Assembly: GCA_030849065.1 (NCBI GenBank)
Contig: JASAON010001622.1
Span: forward strand, 44,046-108,045
DNA length: 64,000 nucleotides
Source: Jaenimonas drosophilae
Lineage: Eukaryota > Euglenozoa > Kinetoplastea > Trypanosomatida > Trypanosomatidae
Reading direction: 5' to 3'
Positions 28,640 to 36,550 of the stretch are shown piece after piece. Positions within the stretch are counted from its first letter, which is position 1, and every line of letters starts with the position of its first letter. Both the position numbers and the translations under genes were made by a program. A model generated the notes under the pieces. That model was not told the DNA's origin, searched no databases, and was given only the letters and a program-made list of their open reading frames with translations.

Positions 28640-30223
28640 ATGTCTGGCGTGGACGTGCTCCAAGGCAACGGCATTTGCTTCGTGGAGCTTCCCCCTGACC
28701 TCCGTCGGCGAGAGCGTTTCCTACGTGCCTGGGCGACGTACTTCCGCGGCACCCCCGCTGAGTCCATCACCCGCCTAGTCTTCTATCCCGAATACAACGG
28801 CTCGGCCCTCCTCAACCCAGCCTCATCAGCCGCCCCACCCCAAGCGTTGGACGGGGAGGGTGGGGAGGACCGGCGCTGTGCCGTGGCGGTGATGCCGCCC
28901 ACGGCGGTGTCGTACGTCCTCGGGGTCACTGACTTCGTCTTCGCCACCCGCGTCAACGACAGGGTTCTTCACCGCGGGAAGCTTACCCTCGGCACCAGCT
29001 ACCCCAAGATGGTGGTGGAGGGCCTCCTCCCCGCACCCGCGCGGATGCCGACGGCGACGACGAAAGAGGCGGCGGCGATGCCGAACGCCTCACTGCACGC
29101 CGCCACACCGCTCTCGGGACGCGGGCTGTCACCACCGCTACCATCCAAGCGCCAACACGGCGAGGGCGAACGAGGGGCGGTGCGTGAGCGTCATGCCCCG
29201 CCTCCTCACGCCACCCCCACCACCACCTCCTCCAGCATGCGGCCCAGCCCTGCCCATGCAGATCCCACAGCGGTGGCCGCCAACACCACAGCGACCACGA
29301 CCGACGCCACACGAAAACGCCACCACCTCGTCCGTTTCGCCATCCGGTGCGAGGACCCCAAATTCGAGGTGACTCCCTACATTCTCTTCCAGGTACTGCG
29401 CTCCGAGGAGCAGCCGAGCCGTATTCTGATCATTGACACTCCCGCTGGAAGACCACAGCATGAGACCCACGCGTTGGTGGAGGTGCGCCGTACCGAGCAC
29501 GCCATTCGCTTGCGGGAGCGCTATCAGCATCGAACGGTTGAGCTACGCACCACACACCGACATGGCAGCCGCGGGTTTCCGCAGCGTGGGGAAGGGGAGG
29601 TGGTGGAAGTGAAGCTCTTCTTTTCTGCCTCGTACAGCGCCGATGACTTGGAGCTGCTACGTCGCTTTGTCGATGGCCCCGACGGCTCTACGCAGACCTC
29701 GCGGCATCTTCTCATCACCCCCGACGTGATTCCCCGTCTTGGTAGAACCTTTGCCCGTCGGTGGGTCCAACCCGATGGAAGCATGGCGGAGTCGTGGCCT
29801 GCCGCTGCCGCCACCAACTCCCCGCCACGAAGTCCCGCGCTGCGCGGACGCAAGCATGCCCGCCTCGATGAGGTGGAGTCCGTCACGAGCAGCTCCCACA
29901 GAAGTGAATCCACCTACACCCACGAACGGAGCCGTGGCCATCGCGTTGAGCATGCGACCGCCACTGCCACCAACGCCTTGATGGCTGCCACATCGCAGGC
30001 TGCTCCTCACCATCAACAACACCAACACCAACATCTTCAGCAGCCGTGGTGGCCGACGACCGCACCACTGACCTACACAGCGGCCCCCACGCCCGCTTGT
30101 GACGAGCGTGGCCCACTTCCCCTTGGCTGGAGACCCGCTCACTCGGCGGAGTACAACCGCACGTACTACGTCTATGCCGACCCCATCACGGGGGTGGAGT
30201 CCACCACGTGGGTCCGTCCCTAA
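28640..30223 (+). CDS. WW-domain protein of unknown function
   Basis: 527 residues. The N-terminal 115 residues are ordered (ICFVELPPDLRRRERFLRAW at the start), followed by an Ala/Pro/Thr-rich linker (about 120-230), a second ordered region (about 230-365) with beta-strand character, a disordered His/Gln/Ser-rich stretch, and a C-terminal WW domain with W497 and W524 (LPLGWRP ... YYVYADPITG ... TTWVRP). WW domains bind proline-rich ligands and are common in splicing and 3'-end processing factors, which fits but does not prove an RNA-processing role. The first WW loop is about five residues longer than usual. No catalytic motif seen. Confidence 0.8.
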   Translation: MSGVDVLQGNGICFVELPPDLRRRERFLRAWATYFRGTPAESITRLVFYPEYNGSALLNPASSAAPPQALDGEGGEDRRCAVAVMPPTAVSYVLGVTDFVFATRVNDRVLHRGKLTLGTSYPKMVVEGLLPAPARMPTATTKEAAAMPNASLHAATPLSGRGLSPPLPSKRQHGEGERGAVRERHAPPPHATPTTTSSSMRPSPAHADPTAVAANTTATTTDATRKRHHLVRFAIRCEDPKFEVTPYILFQVLRSEEQPSRILIIDTPAGRPQHETHALVEVRRTEHAIRLRERYQHRTVELRTTHRHGSRGFPQRGEGEVVEVKLFFSASYSADDLELLRRFVDGPDGSTQTSRHLLITPDVIPRLGRTFARRWVQPDGSMAESWPAAAATNSPPRSPALRGRKHARLDEVESVTSSSHRSESTYTHERSRGHRVEHATATATNALMAATSQAAPHHQQHQHQHLQQPWWPTTAPLTYTAAPTPACDERGPLPLGWRPAHSAEYNRTYYVYADPITGVESTTWVRP

Positions 30224-30621
30224 AACGCCGAGTGTGTGCGTGTGTGAGGAAGCCATGAAGATGGAGAGGGGAGAAGGGAAGACGGATGTGGCACTGGTCG
30301 GCTGACCGCACACTCTGCCTCAGGTGTTTGCCACTCTTCTCCGTACTGTCTTTCTCTTCACCTCTTCCATCTTCATCACTTCCTTGAATGAGGCTCACAC
30401 GTGTTGTGCCTCTCATCTACATCTAAAGAAGATGCACAAGTGTGTGTGCGTCTAAGCTTGGAACTGAGCTCCCCCTTTGTGCCAATAGCTGCTGGGTTGC
30501 GTGTATGCGTGTGTGTGTGTCAAAGAAGAATTCATGAATGCTCTCCGTACTCCCATCATCATCATGCTCCAGCAACATTTAGAACAGTACGCGTAGATTG
30601 ACCTTTGGTGAGGCTAGGTAC
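30224..30621 (+). other. Intergenic: untranslated sequence
   Basis: No gene seen. CT-rich tract at about 30341-30385; CA/GT-rich remainder. Confidence 0.55.
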
Positions 30622-31497
30622 ATGACCGCACCACTGGTACAGATGCTGGTGCTCGTGGGGGCCGACGGCGCACGGGCCACTGTCCCACGCTGCATCGCCA
30701 CAGAGGCATCGCATGTGTTGCGAGATTTGCTCGACGGCTACGACGTCATGAGCTCCCACGATGACTACGGCCGTGCGGATTATCATGATATGCGTGAGGT
30801 TCCAACCCCACCACTGGGCCCCGCCTCTTCCTACCCGTCCTCCACCACTCGGCCAACACACCAGCCCGTAGAGGACCTCTTCATTCTCTCGAACACCCCC
30901 ACCACATCCAAGCCATCGCAGATGGATCTGCTGGACATGCTGCTGACCCCAGCCTCCCCAGCCTCACCCACGACCCACAACGCCAGTGGGCCACCACTAG
31001 CCGCACCTACTCCCACTCCACCACCACCACCACCACCGCATCAGCATGATCATCTCGCTCCGATTGAGCTTCCCTTTCCCTACCTTGATGGGGATGAGCT
31101 CAGTGTGGTGTGCCAGCACATGGAGTGTCGCTACCGCATCAGCAGCTTCGCCACCGATGATGGGCACTACCGCGTCATCCCAGTAAAGGTGCGGCCCATC
31201 CCCAAGCCGATGGTGCTGCCCCTCGTGGAGTACCTCGACGCCGATGACCGCCGACTCGTCAGCAAGTGGGACGAAAAATGGACGGTGAAGATGGTGAAGG
31301 CAGCCACCTTGCTGAACTACGAGGAGCTGATGCAGCTGGCCTCCGCCAAGCTGGCGTCGTACTTGCTGGAGAAGGACCTAGAGGGGATTCGGGCGCTGCT
31401 CAACGTGGATGCCGACTTCTCCGAGGCGGAGCTGGCGGAGCTCGCCAAGGAGGCGGACGGGGCCAAGAGCTCAGCCACGGGTCCAGCAGGTCGCTAA
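30622..31497 (+). CDS. Skp1-like protein (BTB/POZ plus Skp1 C-terminal helices), with large insert
   Basis: 291 residues from the ATG at 30622 (upstream extension only from TTG). The N-terminus (LVLVGADGARATVPRC ... SHVLRDLL) matches the first strands and helix of Skp1. After about 110 residues of Ser/Pro/Thr-rich insert, the fold resumes with IELPFPYL and a helix. The C-terminal part (ATLLNYEELMQLASAKLASY then LEGIRALLNVDADFSEAELA) follows the Skp1 pattern of AANYL...IR..F.I..DF...E. Skp1 links Cul1 to F-box proteins in SCF ubiquitin ligases. The insert and the lack of the usual WCF-type C-terminus make it divergent; a specialised paralogue rather than the main Skp1 is possible. Confidence 0.72.
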   Translation: MTAPLVQMLVLVGADGARATVPRCIATEASHVLRDLLDGYDVMSSHDDYGRADYHDMREVPTPPLGPASSYPSSTTRPTHQPVEDLFILSNTPTTSKPSQMDLLDMLLTPASPASPTTHNASGPPLAAPTPTPPPPPPPHQHDHLAPIELPFPYLDGDELSVVCQHMECRYRISSFATDDGHYRVIPVKVRPIPKPMVLPLVEYLDADDRRLVSKWDEKWTVKMVKAATLLNYEELMQLASAKLASYLLEKDLEGIRALLNVDADFSEAELAELAKEADGAKSSATGPAGR

Positions 31498-31923
31498 GGT
31501 GATGCACTCTTCTTTATCTCACCCTTCTTCTCTCCTCCCCGCGTGTGTGTGCGCGCTGCTGCCGTGTGCTGTTGATGTCCTACCGATGGTCTTTCACACC
31601 CACAGACATACAGTGTTGCACTTCCCCTGCACTCATCATGGATATTCTGGTCGGAATGTGTTGTTGCGTGAGCTGCAATCCTCTTGTCTTGCTGCTTCTT
31701 CCCCTCTCTTTCACACTCACACAGCTACGCGTAGTTCGCCTGCACTCTGTGGAGCTGCTTCCATTCCTGTCCACCCCAACATTCGTGGCTCGTGGAGTGG
31801 AGCTATCAGCTGGTTCTGCAACGCTACTTCACACACATACACACACACCGTCCTTCGGCGGTTACTGTTGCTTCCACGAATAATCTATCGTGGTAGTTGC
31901 TTGCCTTTCATTTTTCATTTCGT
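31498..31923 (+). other. Intergenic: untranslated sequence
   Basis: No gene seen. A CT/T-rich tract abuts the next ATG (31896-31921). Because an acceptor downstream of that tract would remove the only good ATG, the earlier AG at 31893-31894 is the more likely splice site. Confidence 0.5.
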
Positions 31924-34900
31924 ATGTGTGCCAAGGTCGCCACAGACGAACGCAACGTACATGCGGAGCTCTCCGACATTATTGGTCACAAGAAGAGAGA
32001 TGCGCTAGACCGACTGGGCGGATTCCCTGGGACCCTTGAACGCCTCAAGGTGTGTCGGCCCTCCGTGGAGAGCACCGAGGCCGATGCCTCTCTCCATCAC
32101 CACCTTGGCATCGAGGCCACCACTGTCCCCGCACGTCGCGCGACGCACGGAGCCAACGTCGTACCCCCGCCACCCCGTGAGAGCATGTGGGAGTTTGCCA
32201 TCTCCTCCATCAAGGAGGACCGCACGCTACAGATTCTTTTGGTTGCTGCCTTCCTCTCCCTGGTGTTGGGTCTCACCACCGCCAACCCCCACACGGGGAA
32301 GGTGGACTTCGAGACGGGGTGGATCGAGGGGGCGGCCATCTTCGTTTCCGTCTTCATCGTCACCCTCGTCAACACCCTTAACAACTACAACAAGCAAGAG
32401 CAATTTGCGGGCCTGGTGGGCTCTGAGAGTCGGTGTGCTCGACGTGTAGTGGTGTGGCGCTACTACCCGGACGCGTCATGTGCGCGGGCGGATGCCGCCA
32501 GTGGGGTCATTATGCCCACAGAGGTGGTGGAGCCACTGGCCACCAGCCCACCCCTGCGGAGTAGGGCCGGCAGCACACACTACGCTGTGGCCATTCCCAA
32601 CGCCGATGTTGTGGTGGGAGACATTGTGCAGATCGTGGCGGGCATGCAGCTTTCCTTTGATGCGCTGCTGCTGTACAGCTGTGGTCCAGTTGTGGTGGAT
32701 GAAGGCTCCATCACGGGTGAGAATGACGAGGTAGTGAAGAGCTCCGATGGGGACCCCTTCCTCATTGGCGGCTCCGCCATCCTGGATGGCTCAGCGGATG
32801 GAGTGGCGGTGGTGTGTGCAGTGGGCGCGCACTCCTTCTCTGGCCGCATCACCCTCTCCATCCAGGACACGGAGAAGGTGAAGACACCGTTGCAAGAACA
32901 GCTCGAGGATATAGCCGACACCATTGGCAAGTGTGGCTTCTATGCCGCTGTGAGCACCTTTGCCGCACTCCTCGTGAAGGAGCTCTATCTCCATGCCGTC
33001 TATGGTGTGCCGCTGGACACCAAGAAGCTCCTGGACAACCTGACCACCTCCATCGCCATTGTGGTGGTGGCGGTGCCCGAAGGCCTGCCACTATCCGTGA
33101 CGGTGTCGTTGGCCTACAGCATGGGCCGCATGCTCCGCGATGGGAACCTCGTGCGGCACCTCGCCGCCTGTGAGACCATGGGCGGGGCCACCGTCTTGTG
33201 CACGGACAAGACGGGCACTCTCACCTTGCCCAACATGCGGCCACGATGCGTCTTCATGCTCGGCCAGCGGCATGAGAGCAGGAGTGGGGAGTGCCACACG
33301 CTTTCCCCTCTTCTCGCCGCACGGATGGATGAGTCCAGCCGCTCATTCCCGGACAGCTTCGCCACCACCGTCGCCTACGGCGCGGAGGTCTCTACCCCCA
33401 ACAACTTCCACGCCACCTCCATGGGCCTGGAGCTCGATGCGGTGCCACGACGATGGGTGCAGCTGCTGCTGGACACAATTGTCGTGAACGCCGTGGACCC
33501 CGACTTGGGCGTTCCGCACAACAAAACCGGCGAGGCCTTGATTCACTTCTGCGACTTCGTGCATCGCTCGGGTGGGGAAGGTGGTGGCGGTGGCCATCTT
33601 TCCCAGACCCGCCGGCGGATGATGGCCTTCCTCCAGGACCACACCCGTTGCCAGCGCTCCCCCTTTTCCTCCAAGGACAAGATGAGTGTGAGTGTGGTAC
33701 ACTACGACGGTTCCGAGCCCAACTTCTCCGATGATGGGGCAGAAGGGCGGCGCTTCTTCCGGGTGATGGTCACCGGGGCTGCCGAGGTGGTCCTCCGCGC
33801 CTGCACACGTGTCGTGAACCAAAAGGGCGTGGCGGAGGACTTGTCGGCCTCCGCTCGTGCACTTCATGAGCAAGTGATGAATGAGTACAGTGATGCGGGC
33901 CTTCGGACGGTGTGCATGGCCTATGCAGACTACGTGGAGCACCCGGTGCCGTCTGCCCGCGGCCAACAACCTCGACCCCCGTCCTTGGCCGAGCTGCGGG
34001 GTTTGTGTCTGCTGGGGATGGTGGCGATGGAGGAGACAATCCGTCCAGAGGTGCCCAAGGCTATTGACGTGTGCCAAGGCGCGGGCATCCGTGTGGTGAT
34101 GATAACAGGCGATGCGGTACGCACCGCCGTCAACATCGCCACCCGGTGCGGCCTCATTGAGCCATGGCTGGCCACCCCACACGGCATCATTTCACCTCAA
34201 CGCAACGGAGGACGTGTCTTGGCACTGCAGCCACAGGACTCGCCCCTCCAGTCACCCACTGCGCATGCCATCCAGGCGAAAAGTGTCCTGGATGGGGAGA
34301 CTTTCCGCCAGCTGCAGGATGAGGAGCTGGTGCGGGCCTACTTGCCACAACTTCGTGTTCTCGCCCGTGCGACACCGCTGGACAAGAAGCGTCTGATTCA
34401 CTTGCTTCGCCAGCTGGATGACCAGGCCGTCATCGCCATGACGGGCGACGGCACAAACGACGCCCCTGCCCTGAAGCTCAGTGATGTTGGCTTCTCCATG
34501 AATTCCGGCAGTGATGTGGCCAAGCGTGCCTCGGATATCGTCCTCCTGCAGGACAACTTTGTGGGCATGGTGAAGGCCACCATGTGGGGCCGCAACGTGA
34601 AGGGGAACATTCGCAAGTTCCTCCAGTTTCAGCTGACGGTGAATGTGGCGGCCTGTGTCGTGTCTTTTCTCGGAGCACTCCTGCAGGCAGACAACATGAC
34701 TCCCTTGAAGCCGGTGCAGCTCCTGTGGCTGAACCTCATCATGGATACCTTGGCCGCCTTGGCTCTGGCCACGGAGCTGCCCTGTGAGGAGGTGCTCCTC
34801 TCACGACCACCAGAGCCCAAGAGCCGGCCCATCTTACTACCAGGCATGTGGCTGCAAATCATGATTCAAACCGCCTACCAACTACTGGTGCAGCTTGTGC

Positions 34901-35421
34901 TGCTCATTTGGGGTCGTCCGTTGTCGTCCTCAACGGTGGTGTCAAGCTCACCAGAGTTGCCGACCGCGTCGTCGTTGAGTGAGCGTCACTTGTGCATGAT
35001 CTTCAACACCTTTGTGTGGATGCAAATCTTCAACTTCTTCAATGCCAGGGTTCTCAGTGCATCTGAGTCCCTCTGGGGTCACTGGCACAACAGCCACACC
35101 TTATTGATTATTGTGGGATCGATTGCTGCACTTCAGGTTCTCATTATTCAGTATGGAGGCCGCTTCATGTCCACGGTACCCTTGAGCTCGTCGGAGTGGA
35201 TGGTCGCTCTTGCTGCGGGCGTAGGCGGGTTGGTGGTGGGCTGGCTTGGCCGAATCTTGGCGGCGCGATGGCGTCACAAAGTTTCTGACGGGTCAGCGCT
35301 TCCTGGTCATCCTCTTCGAACGACGACGGGAAGTGGGCCGCCTTTCCACCTCCTCATGCGTACGTGGAATGTGGTATTGCGCTACCTGGGCTGCTTGCGC
35401 GGCTTGCGAAAGCCCAAGTAG
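31924..35421 (+). CDS. P-type calcium-transporting ATPase, PMCA/type IIB-like
   Basis: 1165 residues from the ATG at 31924. Order: short N-terminus, M1/M2 (LQILLVAAFLSLVLGL and AAIFVSVFIVTLVNTL), A domain with DEGSITGEND, M4 with VVAVPEGLPLSVTV, phosphorylation motif DKTGTLT (D428), N domain with FSSKDKMSV, hinge TGDGTNDAPAL, and M5-M10 including the PMCA-type M6 motif WLNLIMDTLAALALATE. These place it with plasma-membrane/vacuolar calcium pumps (PMCA, fungal PMC1, trypanosomatid acidocalcisome pump). Oddities: the usual KGA of the nucleotide pocket reads VTGA (T617), DKTGTLT is followed by LPNM not xNxM, and TGDN reads TGDA. There is no obvious C-terminal calmodulin-binding extension. Confidence 0.93.
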   Translation: MCAKVATDERNVHAELSDIIGHKKRDALDRLGGFPGTLERLKVCRPSVESTEADASLHHHLGIEATTVPARRATHGANVVPPPPRESMWEFAISSIKEDRTLQILLVAAFLSLVLGLTTANPHTGKVDFETGWIEGAAIFVSVFIVTLVNTLNNYNKQEQFAGLVGSESRCARRVVVWRYYPDASCARADAASGVIMPTEVVEPLATSPPLRSRAGSTHYAVAIPNADVVVGDIVQIVAGMQLSFDALLLYSCGPVVVDEGSITGENDEVVKSSDGDPFLIGGSAILDGSADGVAVVCAVGAHSFSGRITLSIQDTEKVKTPLQEQLEDIADTIGKCGFYAAVSTFAALLVKELYLHAVYGVPLDTKKLLDNLTTSIAIVVVAVPEGLPLSVTVSLAYSMGRMLRDGNLVRHLAACETMGGATVLCTDKTGTLTLPNMRPRCVFMLGQRHESRSGECHTLSPLLAARMDESSRSFPDSFATTVAYGAEVSTPNNFHATSMGLELDAVPRRWVQLLLDTIVVNAVDPDLGVPHNKTGEALIHFCDFVHRSGGEGGGGGHLSQTRRRMMAFLQDHTRCQRSPFSSKDKMSVSVVHYDGSEPNFSDDGAEGRRFFRVMVTGAAEVVLRACTRVVNQKGVAEDLSASARALHEQVMNEYSDAGLRTVCMAYADYVEHPVPSARGQQPRPPSLAELRGLCLLGMVAMEETIRPEVPKAIDVCQGAGIRVVMITGDAVRTAVNIATRCGLIEPWLATPHGIISPQRNGGRVLALQPQDSPLQSPTAHAIQAKSVLDGETFRQLQDEELVRAYLPQLRVLARATPLDKKRLIHLLRQLDDQAVIAMTGDGTNDAPALKLSDVGFSMNSGSDVAKRASDIVLLQDNFVGMVKATMWGRNVKGNIRKFLQFQLTVNVAACVVSFLGALLQADNMTPLKPVQLLWLNLIMDTLAALALATELPCEEVLLSRPPEPKSRPILLPGMWLQIMIQTAYQLLVQLVLLIWGRPLSSSTVVSSSPELPTASSLSERHLCMIFNTFVWMQIFNFFNARVLSASESLWGHWHNSHTLLIIVGSIAALQVLIIQYGGRFMSTVPLSSSEWMVALAAGVGGLVVGWLGRILAARWRHKVSDGSALPGHPLRTTTGSGPPFHLLMRTWNVVLRYLGCLRGLRKPK

Positions 35422-36550
35422 AGTCCAGGGCCTGCGACGCGTCATGATTGGGCGGCAACTTCGCACCCTTCCTCCCCCCCTTCACGATCTCAGTGACTGT
35501 GACTTTTGTATTTCTGTTGGGTGTCAACTAAGGAAAACACCTCATCAACAATTCATCTTTTCTTGTGTGGCTGTTGGGTCACAGACTCTTCCCCTCTCCC
35601 ACGTCCTCTCTGAACTGTGGTTGAAGCTCTTCATCCTCCTCTCACTCCACTTCTTTTGTGTTCTGTCCACCTTGTCTTCCGTTGTGTGCCAACACATGCA
35701 CCAACTCACTTTTTTTTTTTTCGTATAACAATCTTCACACAAACACAGCCTTTTTCATTACTGGAGAAAACTCAAGCCACCGGTACTTCTCAAGCGACCA
35801 CTGGTGAGACCAATCCCAATTACCAGACACACACACACTCCGCTCGCCGACCCGCCCGCACTCTCAATCCCCCCGCACTCACACTCACGCTCTCTCCGAG
35901 ACCAGGTTCATCTTCATCACTGAAGGTACCTGATCGCACAAGTTTGTGAGGGGTTCTGCGCAGCTCATATCTTCGGGGTTTCCTTATTCTTTCTCCCCCC
36001 TCGTCAGACTTCTTAGGCAGTCCTCATCCAGTCAGCCGTCAGCCGCCATTTTCCCCCTCCCTTCTACATACGCCCATCCAAACACACCCCTCCCCGCTCA
36101 ATCACGCCCACCATCCTCCCGACGGGTACGTAGACAACACCAACAAGGCGCCATCAGACACCTGATTTCGCACTGACAGACCCACAGACCCACACAGCAG
36201 ACGACCTAAAGACTCATATTCTATCCGCGACGAAGTACGTGCACGACGACACCTACCCCCACCCCAGCCATAACACGCAAGGAAGCCGAGCACCAACTCC
36301 TATTGGTCGTTCGGAAAAGAAAAGAGAGGGCGAAGAAGGTTGTTTGTTCTTCACACCTCCCAGGTATCTTTATCTATCCTCACCCCTCTACCTACACGCA
36401 CGCACACCGGACCCAGCCACCGCCACAAACAGTGTAGCTGATTGCCCCATCAATCATCACCTGCTCCGGTCTCAACGATTGTGACCAAGTTTTTCAGAGT
36501 ATCTCTGCCGCCTACACACCACACACCATCGTTCGTGTTGTGAAAAAAAC
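35422..36550 (+). other. Intergenic, 1.1 kb, long pyrimidine-rich leader
   Basis: No supportable gene. A 12-base T-run at 35710-35721 is followed after about 30 bases by CAG; the 800 bases downstream are C-rich with many CA/CT stretches (35830-35900, 36030-36120). If that acceptor is used, the PSP1-domain mRNA has a very long 5' leader containing several short upstream frames; acceptors nearer the ATG are possible. Confidence 0.5.
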
